A stretch of 64,000 bases of DNA from Blastobasis lacticolella (Eukaryota; Arthropoda; Insecta; Lepidoptera; Blastobasidae): the NCBI GenBank assembly GCA_905147135.1, contig LR990041.1:18227907-18291906 (forward strand). Direction: 5' to 3'. The stretch's first letter is position 1; each line of letters begins with the position of its first letter. Shown here in pieces: positions 10,233 through 19,337 of the stretch. Position numbers and translations under genes: made by a program. Below the pieces are notes generated by a model. That model made no database searches, was not told where the DNA came from, and was given only the letters and a program-made list of their open reading frames with translations.

Positions 10233-11330
10233 TATTTATACCAAGATTATATTATAATAGGAAATACGTATTCAAAGCCAAAAAGGAAATAAATTAACAG
10301 AGCAAACAAGTACGTCTAGAAATACATAATTCGTAGATCATTTAAAATAATGATCGCATCCAAATAAACATAGTATCCTCTCTTTTTCAGAACATAATAT
10401 TATGAATTGGAGAGCCATTAAAGCTTGAAGGGCCAAATCGAAAGATACCCATAAAACCCATTTTTTACAAATTAAAAATAAAAGTATTGACGTGCTAATC
10501 TAACGTTAAAAACAGGAGTCCTTATAACCGTAAGTAGTAGAATGAGGCCAGAAAATATCCCACATATTGTGTTCCCATTTGCAATTTTATTTAAATATCA
10601 ACATCTATTCGTTTTAAGACATTTTAACTAGGTCCATGATAATATAGTTTGTGACAACTTATTTCAACTGAAAAAAACAGCAAAATCTCTTCTCAAGAGT
10701 ATTCTCAATCTTATTCTCAATTAGTTATCAAATCAATGCTTGAGTAAAGATTTTAAATCAAAACTCTGCTGTGTGCTGATCAATCAATCTCATCTAGAAT
10801 AGCATTTGGTCGCTTGAATCTAAATAGAATTGAAATTAGAAACGTCAAATTCAAATTAGTCCTGCCATTTTGTTGTGCGTTACAGTACTGCTATTCTATG
10901 CGTAGACAGTTGCGCATAGAATAGCAGTGTCTAGCGGTCTTTAGCGGTGCCTAATTAAAATTAAGATTTAATTCACACCACTTCTAGTGCCTTTATTGCT
11001 AGCAAATATATCTCCAATTTTTTTCTTAGCTTCGAAGGATTTACGATCAATCAACCTGCACCTACCTACTTCGAAGAAGAACAATTAGTCTCCGGAATGA
11101 AAGCGGGGGCCTAGAACTAGAGTAGGTGAAACGTGATTGATTTTTGACTCCCTGAATAAGTAGAGCTTCTTCGCCGTAACCGTAACTAACGATCACTTGT
11201 ATTCTACTTTCTATGCTTGTTTGTGTAGAAAACCAGTCAAGGGTAAGTTTTTAATGAACGCAGCGCCTTCGTTAACTCGGCTCATCTCTTTTGACGAACA
11301 CTCGTTTCACATTCGTTATGCTGAAGACAC
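10233..11330. other. No feature recognised
   Basis: AT-rich DNA with short open stretches only. A pair AGAATAGCA / GAATAGCAG near 10797 and 10918 is too short to interpret. Confidence 0.4.
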
Positions 11331-11334
11331 ACGT

Positions 11335-11640
11335 GCGTGATTGTATTAAACGTAACCCAGTTTCGTTGTCGTGGAAGTGAAACTGTTATTTTATATGAAT
11401 ATAGTATTTGCCCGCGGTTCGTTCGCGTAGAATTCGGTTTTACATTCCAGACATTGAATTTCGGGATTAATTATAGCCTATATATATTATTCTGCGTTGT
11501 AAGCTATATTATTGCCAAATTTCATCAAAATCCGTTTAGTAGTTTTTGCGTGGAGGAGTAACAAACATCCAAACATACATCTATCCTTACTAACTTTCGC
11601 ATTTATAATATTAGTAAGATACTCGTAGAATACTAATAGT
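11335..11640 (+). repeat. Dispersed repeat, TTTGCGTGGAGGAGTAAC type
   Basis: The block ATCAAAATCCGTTTAGTAG, then GCGTGGAGGAGTAACAAACA and CTTTCGCATTTATAATATTA, resembles a very common lepidopteran interspersed sequence known to me from many genomes. A related unit with CGAACGAAGTCGC is at 37265-37545. It is non-coding and of uncertain superfamily. Confidence 0.5.
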
Positions 11641-11974
11641 AGTAGAATAGTGGGATTTGTAGGATTGTAGGATTTGTAAATGCGCCACCATAATTCTATG
11701 TTTCACAACTTACACAATTACACTCGTGTAGCTTATATTACATCCAAAATTTTAACTCTAGTTTAATATAGTGGCGATAAGGGACTTCATTTTTCTTTGG
11801 ATAATTTTGGTCGGCCATTTTCACCACCAATGTGCAGCTCACAGAGCGCTGCTCTTTTCTCCCTCGATGTGATTATGCTGAAAGTTGCGTTTCTGAGCTT
11901 ATAAGAGAGCTTACATCCGATCCTTAAAAAGGCGATTGCTGTGAATCACATAACTATTAAACAGCGACAGTGTT

Positions 11975-12096
11975 TCCTTTGATCGTTCAAGAGGTATATT
12001 AAAGGTCTCCTTTAAGGCAGGCCAAGCATTGGCGTCCCTTATGTCCATAGGCGGCGGTGACCACTATCCATCAGGTGGCTAAAAGAAACCACAAGC
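11975..12096 (+). mobile_element. LINE-Z 3' end, plus strand
   Basis: TTGATCGTTCAAGAGG and ATAGGCGGCGGTGACCACT, then CATCAGGTGGC, match the 3' end seen inverted at 3340-3480. Confidence 0.7.
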
Positions 12097-12345
12097 TTTT
12101 ATATCACCTAGAGGAGCATCAGCTCATCTGTGATCGCCAATACCGACGGGCGCCGACTTGATCAAATTTTATGTAACCCACATATAGGTCAAAAGATCAA
12201 GTGAGCAAGGGCTGCCTTAGCGGTCAGCACATCGACATTGCACAAGTCTTTAATCACGTCCGATCCAAAACGCTTGTTCGATCTTCGATCTCGAGAAATT
12301 ATTCAAATTGATATTCATCTATCCTGCGAAAAGTAGAATTAAGAT

Positions 12346-12547
12346 AGTTTAAATAAATAAATAATAATGCTTGGATAATTCACACAGCGCCATCTTGCCC
12401 CAAATTAAGCAAAGCTTGTGCTATGTTTTTATGGTTTTAGATAACTGATAAACTACATATTATATACCTTTTTTCTAATATTTACATATTCAATTTCTGC
12501 TCGACTCGGAATCAAATCGGGACCTCCGGTCTCAGTCGGGTCGTCAG
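12346..12547 (-). mobile_element. SINE-2, partial
   Basis: CACACAGCGCCATCT and the AATAAATAATAATGCTTGGA tail match SINE-2 at 26275-26523, 28779-29005, 48283-48478 and 60440-60673. The head is diverged (ATCAAATCGGGACC, near 12510-12523). Confidence 0.7.
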
Positions 12548-12692
12548 ATTTTATTTATTTACCATAAAATAGAGAAAGACATACGAGACAGCGTGTTTTA
12601 GACGGTCATTAAGTCAGGGGACATCGGTGTCCCGCAGGGATTTGTGTGATGATGACGATGGCCAACGCTGTTTCTTCTGCATAACAATTAAT

Positions 12693-12864
12693 TATCATCA
12701 TCATCTTGGCGTTATGTCCCGGTTGCGCCCCCGCGCAGCACGCGAGGACTCAGGGTCCGCCTTCCTGCTATTCTTGGTCCACCTCGCTCGGTCTTCGGCA
12801 TCCCTAGTGGTGAGCATATTGGCACGCATATACGTCAAGCCATCGCTTCTTGGGCCGGCCTCTC
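12693..12864 (-). mobile_element. 5'-truncated RTE-like LINE with 19-bp TSD
   Basis: The 172-bp insert is flanked by identical 19-bp copies of CTTCTGCATAACAATTAAT at 12674-12692 and 12865-12883. Read on the minus strand it ends with CCGGGACATAACGCCAAGA and a GATGATGAT tail. The upstream part matches the end of the RTE ORF region at 35848-36190 (GAAGCGATGG / GAAGACCGAGCGAGG type). A perfect long duplication means a fairly recent target-primed insertion. Confidence 0.9.
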
Positions 12865-13283
12865 CTTCTGCATAACAATTAATGATTTATATTTTGTTGC
12901 ATACCTGTAGAATACATTTCTATGGGTTTGCTTTCTTATTGTGTTTGTTTCGTGCTGTTACACGGTGGATGTCTCGCACTTGTATGTAAACATTCCTTAG
13001 CATACGAATGTAGGAATTCGTTCCTATGCCTACTTGTGTCTCTAAATAGTAAATTAAAACTACTTTGGACTGCGTTACGTATTAAGGTGCGTACGAATTA
13101 GAGCGGCTCAGCCCGAGGCATGCTCGCCGCGCGCGGCGAGATGCTCACTGCGCGCGGCGAGGCTGCTCAGTTGCGCATTTGTTTGTGCGTTGAGGCAGCG
13201 TGCTCACGGCGAGCCACAAATGCGCGTTAAAATGGCGTCGGACGCAATAACAGCTGATGCTGCTTTTATCATAATTTATAGGA

Positions 13284-14363
13284 TTGTTAAAAAATTTTAG
13301 TTTTTTCGATTCCATAACACTTATTTTATTTCTTACTTTAGTTTATTTATTTATTTTATTTTATTTTGTATTAAATCACTTTTTGTACACTAGTTCCACT
13401 TTATTATACAATTTTATTAAATTCCGAGATTCGAGATTCCGTGAACACATACAATATTGGTACAGATATGTCGATGATATATTGTGTCTGTGGACTGGAA
13501 ATGATAACGACCTAAACAGTGTATTAGATTTTATGAATTCCTTGAACCCTAATATTCAACTGACGATGGAAATTGGTGGAAAAACCATTAATTTTCTTGA
13601 CATTACAATAGACATCACGAACGATCAACATGAATATAAAATATATCGTAAAGAGACATATAGCGATAATATTATACACGCCACATCCCGGCATCCAGAC
13701 AGTCATAAACATGCGGCTTTCCACGCGTTTATCCATAGATTATTAAGTGTACCAATGAGTCGAGAAAACTTTACTAAGGAGTTGAAAACTATAGAACGGA
13801 TAGCAATAAACAATGGCTACTCCAAAAAACTAATAAACAATATTCTCATACGCAAGCAAAGAGTAATAACTAGGAAAATGTTGGCACCCGCGGCTTTAGA
13901 AATTAACAAACCTACAAAAAGATGGGCAACAATTCCCTATGTTGGACCTATCACACACAAATTGAGGAAAATTTGCAATAGCGATCAGCAAAACACTGCA
14001 TTTTATAGCATAAAATCGCTGGGGTCCTTGATTTGCAACAATAAGGATAAAATACCCATTGAAAATCAAAGTGGAATTTATAGTCTGACATGTGACACGT
14101 GTGCTAAAATATACATAGGTCAAACAGGAAGGAAGTTTAAAACAAGAATCAAAGAACATATAGCTAGCTGGAGAAAAAATACACAAACCTCGACCTTTGC
14201 GGAACACCTTAATAAAGAAAACCATATTTTTAACCCAGATAATGGCATAAAATACCTTCATATAGCTGGGAAAGGACGTAGACTAGATGGACTAGAAGCT
14301 ATAGAAGTGAACAGAATGAAGAAAGATAATATAATTAATGACCAAATTTCCTTATCGACATGA
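13284..14363 (+). pseudogene. Penelope-like retroelement: RT tail plus GIY-YIG endonuclease
   Basis: The 359-residue frame encodes the C-terminal part of a Penelope-like polyprotein. Residues 1 to about 48 derive from flanking simple sequence and the inverted terminal repeat, so the start is artificial. Real homology begins near EHIQYWYRYVDDIL (YVDD 62-65, RT catalytic motif C), continues through the thumb (INFLDITI, HRLLSVPMS), and ends with a GIY-YIG nuclease: GIYSLTCDTCAKIYIGQTGR (GIY 264-266, YIG 277-279), KTRIKEH and a downstream Glu near 338. RT motifs before YVDD are missing, so the copy is 5'-truncated and cannot reverse transcribe. The rest has no stop or frameshift, suggesting a fairly recent insertion. 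Known family members use the nuclease to nick target DNA during retrotransposition. Confidence 0.92.
13371..13423 (-). repeat. Inverted terminal repeat of the Penelope element, left
   Basis: This 53-bp stretch is a perfect reverse complement of 14662-14714. Its inner edge lies next to the truncated RT coding sequence. Penelope-like elements are known to carry terminal repeats (pLTRs) in direct or inverted arrangement; here only the segment downstream of the ribozyme cleavage point is duplicated. Confidence 0.9.
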
Positions 14364-14626
14364 CCTATTTTAAATTATTTTAAATGAATTTTTTTTTTTA
14401 AATTTAAGCCTTCGGTATAATTTATATTTTTTGCCATTTATTTAAATGTATAACAATTGACATACCTTAAAAATTGTTGACTACTTGTAATTTGTATTAT
14501 GTTGACATACTGAACATTTCTCTGCACTGTGACATTCTAACATTATTGTATACTGTCGGTACCCACATCAATTTTAAATTATTATTTGTCGGTAGCTACA
14601 TATAGCTTGTAAACAAAATATAAAAT

Positions 14627-14665
14627 AATTGCCTGAAGATGAGTAATTCGAAACCGGTTGCAATT
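14627..14665 (+). ncRNA. Hammerhead ribozyme (type I) of the Penelope element
   Basis: All expected parts are present in order. Stem I is AATTGC (14627-14632) paired with GCAATT (14660-14665). The core CTGAAGA is at 14633-14639 (CUGANGA with N=A). One unpaired T follows (14640). Stem II is GAG-TAA-TTC (14641-14649, including one G-U pair). GAA is at 14650-14652. Stem III is the self-complementary ACCGGT (14653-14658). The predicted cleavage is after T14659. Hammerheads are known from Penelope-like terminal repeats, where a short palindromic stem III allows dimeric folding. Self-cleavage would define an RNA end at this border. The short stem II may make the monomer weak. Confidence 0.8.
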
Positions 14666-14714
14666 TAATAAAATTGTATAATAAAGTGGAACTAGTGTAC
14701 AAAAAGTGATTTAA
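14662..14714 (+). repeat. Terminal repeat of the Penelope element, right
   Basis: A 53-bp perfect inverted partner of 13371-13423. It begins two bases after the predicted hammerhead cleavage position and ends just before the flanking AT-rich DNA. Confidence 0.9.
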
Positions 14715-14756
14715 TTCATAATAATGGAGTTCCATCATGAAGTGACAACACAAAGT

Positions 14757-15062
14757 GTTAAATATTTATTTTATTTATTTATTTCATTTATTTATTTTAT
14801 TTTATTAATTTATTTCATTTATTTATTTTATTTTATTTATTTATTTTATTTTATTTATTTATTTTGCTTTATTTATTTATTTTATTTATTTATTTTACTT
14901 TATTTATTTTATTTTATTTATTTATTTATTTTATTATAATTATTTATTTTATTTATTTATTTTATTTTATTTATTTATTTTATTTGTTTTATTTATTTAT
15001 TTTATATTGATTTATTTATTTTTATTATTTTATTTTATTAATTTTATTTATTTATTAGGAAG
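14757..15062. repeat. (TTTAT)n-rich simple-sequence block
   Basis: About 300 bp of TTTAT/TTTA units with few interruptions. Similar but shorter sequence precedes the Penelope left terminus at 13320-13370, so the retroelement probably inserted into this block. Confidence 0.9.
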
Positions 15063-15365
15063 ACCAACAGTTTAATTGTGATTATAAAGTTTTAAGCCCC
15101 AAAAGAAAATATTAAAGTTGTTAAGTGTCAATAAACAATACGCGCATTCGTAGTTTTATTTCGAGGCTCCGATACACGTCTAAACTCGCGAAGCACGCAC
15201 GCCGAGGCACCTTTGAGCATGGACAGAAAACCGACAATCGACGGCTCGCGGCGCACACGCTCGCGGTGCGCCGCGAGCTGCGCGTGAGCCACGTACGAAT
15301 TTGAGCAAATGGGCGAGCCGTGCGTGCCTCAACCAGAGGCTGCCTCTAATTCGTACCCACCTTTA

Positions 15366-16260
15366 GAGTTTTTGTATTCATCTATCCTGGTCCAAGTCAT
15401 CCATATTGTTATAAAGATACAAGTATACGTGTTTATCACAAAAATATATCGTGTTGTTATGTCTCCATGGTTTCTGATCATTTTCCTTATTGCCGAAACG
15501 GATATCGGAAATCTTGGCTTAGACATATCGAATAACGTCCAATGTCGCAGTTGACTTCAAGCAGTCTAAGTTCGCCACCAAAAAGTTAGGTGTTCTTGCT
15601 GGTAAGAAGGTATTTCATGCCACTGCAATATCGCTTTCAGCATTAAATAAACTAAACTAAACACAAAATAAACTAAATTTATTTTACTAAAATGTCAAAT
15701 ACGGCTATTCTTTAAGTTATTCTATGAGTCAAAATCCATATGACAAATCTACGAAGATCAAATCTAATAAGAATTTTTCATTAATTTCATTTATTCATTC
15801 TACTATTCGTCTATTAAGTTATCTTTGTTATAATTATAGTTCAGAGTACCAACAAGGGATTGGGATGTCTCGACAGATTAAATATCTCGAAACACGAGAC
15901 AGTGAAAGTCTCGGGAATTCCTGAGACTTCGAGACTTTTCAAAACAAAATTATAATCGAGTTTGACAAGTAGAAATAAAAATTAAAAAGCAATAGTATCA
16001 AATATCAACAATTACAAGTTACTTATAGCAAAAATTCGTATGTTCAATTGACGTTCACATATTCATTTTTTAACTGTGCATACATTTATGCTAAGGACCG
16101 TACATTTCTACTTACTGTTATCTTTCCAGTATCAACATCATACATTCGGTAATTTTCATGCTCATACTAACAAGCATGAGTTTAACATTGTTTTTGATAA
16201 ATACATGGACGTAGTTCTTTGACCCATAAACTTTATTCCGTGTTGCAGATATGGCTTTGC
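15366..16260. other. Mostly unassigned DNA
   Basis: No coding similarity was found. 15860-15950 is rich in GAGACTT / CGAGAC words like those near 17249-17400 and 17670-17755. Confidence 0.4.
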
Positions 16261-16261
16261 T

Positions 16262-16440
16262 CTACCACAGTTCATCCGGGGTAATGTTCCCTGTTTGACT
16301 TAATGAGCTCCGATTCAATAAATACACAGAACAATTCACGGCTTCTCCCCGTAAATTGAATGGGATATCTCGTGAATACAGCATTGACCTAGCACATTCA
16401 CTCACACTCAGCTCTACCGTTTTGCTTTGGGGTATAAGGT
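16262..16440 (-). pseudogene. Ty1/copia integrase fragment
   Basis: The minus strand encodes about 60 residues resembling the end of the integrase core of copia-type polyproteins: ARSMLYSRDIPFNLRGEAVN, then YLLNRSS and TPDELW, matching the general pattern ARxMLxxxxxPxxxWxEAVxxAxYLxNR...TPxExW. The usual Trp before GEAV is Arg here. No LTRs, protease or RT accompany it, so it is an isolated relic. Confidence 0.75.
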
Positions 16441-16594
16441 GCAGATTGCTCATGTAATATTACTTCAAGTTGTAAATTACCGCAACACAGAACTGCGGCA
16501 TTTAGAGGAGGTTTCAGTTATCGTGCATCTAAATGTTGGAATGACATTCCTCCGCCATTACGTAGCATTAAGTCCAAGTTTAGTTTTAAAAAAT

Positions 16595-16675
16595 CTTGTA
16601 TCTATAAATAAATACCTAATAGTATATAAAAAGATTCTTTTTATATACTATTAGGTATTTATTTATTGATACAAG
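16595..16675. repeat. Near-perfect 81-bp palindrome
   Basis: Arms 16595-16634 and 16636-16675 are reverse complements over 40 bp with one mismatch and a single-base centre at 16635. The sequence includes AAATACCTAATAGTATATAA on one side. It is AT-rich with no TIR superfamily signature and could extrude as a cruciform or form an RNA hairpin. Confidence 0.9.
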
Positions 16676-17139
16676 AATATAGTATTTAATAGGTATATTA
16701 TTTGTATTGAGTTTTTTATTTATATCTAAATATTTTATCTCTACACGCACGAATGGTACGCAAAGTCGTTTCTATAATTCTCTGTTAATATATATTTAAC
16801 TTATCTTTTAAATATTGTTTTGGTAAGTTTCGGCGGTCGCACGACGCATTTTATACATATTAAACATTTGTATTTAGCTGTGCAACTCTGGTGCTGACAG
16901 AATATCAGTGTTGTTAGTTTCACCGACGACCAAGAATATGCTGAGTCGGCTCCGATTCCTTGAGCAGTGCAAGATACTTTCCATGTTGAAATTATGAATT
17001 TGTTTCTCTCTGTGTACTATGTATTTGTATTGCTTCTTGGAATAAACATATTCTATTATTTTCTATTCTAAATAAGCTTTACAACCGTTACTTATGTATT
17101 CTCCCCCATTATTTCACCCAGAACAATACATTCAATAAA

Positions 17140-17245
17140 TATTAAGGTTTAACCTCACCGCGAGTACATCGGTTAGTATTAAACTAATGTACATAACTCA
17201 GAAAAAGTCATTGGTGATGGCGGCACTGGGAATCAAAGACCGTCA
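17140..17245 (-). mobile_element. SINE-1 head-side fragment
   Basis: CATCGGTTAGTATT, then GTACATAACTCAGAAAAAG and GTCATTGG, match the head-proximal part of SINE-1 in the minus orientation. The tail is missing. Confidence 0.65.
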
Positions 17246-17248
17246 CGC

Positions 17249-17762
17249 TCAGTGTTGTAAAAGACTTGAGCTCTTCAGACTTAAATCCGAGACTTGAGCC
17301 ATATTGCACAACTCGACACTATTAGTCTCACGAGTCTTGAGTCTTTTGAGTCCTTTGAGTCTTTTACGTCCGGCAAAAAACGAAAGCTTTAAAGTAAAAT
17401 AAAATAAAAAATTCTTGGCATTAATGTCCCTTTTATGCTCTCGCGTACGAGGGCCGGGGGCCCGCCTTGACCATGCTCCAGGATTTGGCAGATCATGTAA
17501 TTCCAGTGGAGCGACTGCCATCTGACCTCCGTGACTCTACTACCAAGGAAACCAGACCAGATTGGATTATGGTTACACATTCAGTCGCTTGAATGTGCAG
17601 GTTTCATCTCTATATTGAAGCCAACATTATTGACTGGATAAGCTTAACAGAAATTGGTTTCAACATCAAGTTTTGATAAGAGTCGAGACTCGAGACAGCT
17701 ACAATTAGACAGAGACTTCGAGACTTCAGACCTCTAGAAAGTCTAGAAACCCAAACCCTAGT
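17249..17762. repeat. GAGACT-rich repeat interrupted by SINE-1
   Basis: It begins CAGTGTTGTAAAAGACTTG and ends CTAGAAACCCAAACCCTAG. GAGTCTTGAG/GAGACTTCGAG words occur on both sides of a SINE-1 insertion. The CAGTGTTG start resembles hAT termini, but the two ends match only loosely and no 8-bp duplication was found, so the hAT assignment is tentative. Confidence 0.35.
17413..17612 (-). mobile_element. SINE-1, 3' part
   Basis: TCTTGGCATTAATGTCCC is followed by the conserved SINE-1 block (GGATTTGGCAGATCATGTAA and CTGCCATCTGACCTCCGTGA), ending at CAGGTTTCATC. The head is missing. Confidence 0.8.
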
Positions 17763-18440
17763 ACCTACATAGCGCGATTGCATGTATAGCGGCCTTTACA
17801 AATAATGTTCGGACTAATTTGTCCATGAATCAATCTGGCTGCTTGTGGAACCAACCGACTATTATCTACCATAGCCATTAGACTAATTAAAGTTCCGGCC
17901 CAGACATAGTGTGTGTATTCAATTGTTATCGAGCATAATTATTAGGTCATTGTTACCACAGCCTAATTATTAGGCTTCATAACAATATAAAACGTTACAC
18001 GCTATGTGTGGACTTGAACTTTAGTAAATACTCTACATTGTGTTATCAAATCAATAAAATACAAAGTAAGTATAAAAGCTAGGCAAGCTTAGATGAACCC
18101 CTTTTTTGGTTGATCTAAGTAGGCAAATGTAGCTCCTCGATATTTGCGAACAAATTCTTCCATTAAAGAAGTAGTGCCCCTCTGATTTTTTGTTTGATTC
18201 GGCTTGGCAGGGCACCTTAGAGATAGTTAGGTACGAGTACAATTAACCGAGATGACAAAACTAAAGTGAATTTCAATATGTTTCAAACTTGAAACTCAAA
18301 CCCAACATTTCTTTACATTAAATAACTCTCAATTTAAAAAAAATCGTCAAAGAGGAGGGGAGTAGGAAAGTAGGAAGGAAACACACAGTGACATATTGGC
18401 CGCCCCATGGCCGCAGCACACCCACCCCGGACCGGACGGT

Positions 18441-18536
18441 GCCCAACAATATCAGACAGAGCTGGACAGCGCCCGACGATACCAGACAGAGCTGGTCAGC
18501 GCCCGACAATGCCAGCCAGAGCCGGACAGCGCCCGT
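18441..18536 (+). repeat. 30-bp minisatellite, about 3.2 units
   Basis: Units begin GCCCAACAATATCAGACAGA, GCCCGACGATACCAGACAGA and GCCCGACAATGCCAGCCAGA, then GCCCG. The period is exactly 30 bp, so every frame repeats as a decapeptide (for example DDTRQSWSAP). GC-rich compared with its surroundings. No longer coding context was seen. Confidence 0.85.
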
Positions 18537-19270
18537 ATGTCTAGTAAGTATAGACTCAAGAAAATACTTAAGATTTAAGAAAATACTTTGCTGACTTTCG
18601 GCTAGATAGCAACGTTGCATGGGAACTCGCGTTCTCGTGTTACGGAATAAAATCCAGATGGAGGGTTAAACTTAGTTGATCCCGCGTGACGGCAGTAAAA
18701 CGCTCTGCTGGGATGATGTAACACTTAAGTTAGGAAGGAGCGCTGTCTCCGGTCACCCTAAAAACTTTACACAATGTCGCGGGGGTGCAAAGCCGAGGGT
18801 AGAATCAAAGTGTTTTGCTCGGGGAACGCAATTCGCACTTGGAGAAGCTATACGTAAAATATTCCTTTGTTGGTTTGTTTAATGTCACTAGTGGCTAATG
18901 AGCAGTCTATCTGATCGGAAGCAGTTAACAGGTTATGTCAAGTGAAAATTATAAAAGTTAAGTACATAAAATTATTTTGATGAAAATAAAAAATAATTTG
19001 GTTAGTTGTTACAAATTTTTTTTCGGCCTGTGCGGCCTACAAATTCAGCTCGAATATGAGTCTACTCTGAGGTTACCGGTGACTGTCGTGGCGCCTCAAT
19101 TCAGTAGGTAGATACATAGACTGAACACAGTGGCTGATCAGAAAACTGCAGGTTTAGGTGTGTGCTGTGAGGGAAAAAAGCAATATATAAATATAACCAT
19201 GACGTGAGTACTACTAAAATATTTACAAATAAAAATCAAATGGTACCAATACGCCTATTTACATTTTACC

Positions 19271-19337
19271 AAATGGACCCCGCGTGCCGCGCTTGGCGCA
19301 ACTGGGACATAACGCCAAGATGATGATGATGATGATG
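19271..19337 (+). mobile_element. Very short RTE/SINE-1 tail with 10-bp TSD
   Basis: A 67-bp insert ending GGGACATAACGCCAAGATG plus (GAT)n, flanked by ACATTTTACC at 19261-19270 and 19338-19347. An extreme 5' truncation of the same 3' end seen at 12693-12864. Confidence 0.85.

Larger units (their letters stand above)
13085..15362. mobile_element. Harbinger-like TIR element hosting a Penelope retroelement
   Basis: Both ends carry an imperfect inverted repeat (AGGTGCGTACGAATTAGAG left; reverse complement AGGTGGGTACGAATTAGAG right) flanked by TTA at 13082-13084 and 15363-15365. A 3-bp TTA duplication is typical of PIF/Harbinger. The subterminal regions (13100-13220 and 15190-15340) are GC-rich with repeated GCGCGCGGCGAG-like and GCTCGCGG-like words. 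No Harbinger transposase is seen, so this is probably a non-autonomous element grown to 2278 bp by a simple-sequence block and the retroelement at 13371-14714. Confidence 0.65.

Noticed and set aside
13284..13430. N-terminal hydrophobic segment of the Penelope frame as a membrane anchor
   Set aside because: It is translated from flanking AT-rich simple sequence and the inverted repeat, not element coding sequence.
14724..14939. 71-residue hydrophobic ORF
   Set aside because: It is the translation of the (TTTAT)n simple sequence.
17249..17762. Firm hAT assignment
   Set aside because: The CAGTGTTG start is suggestive, but the other end does not match well and no 8-bp duplication was found.
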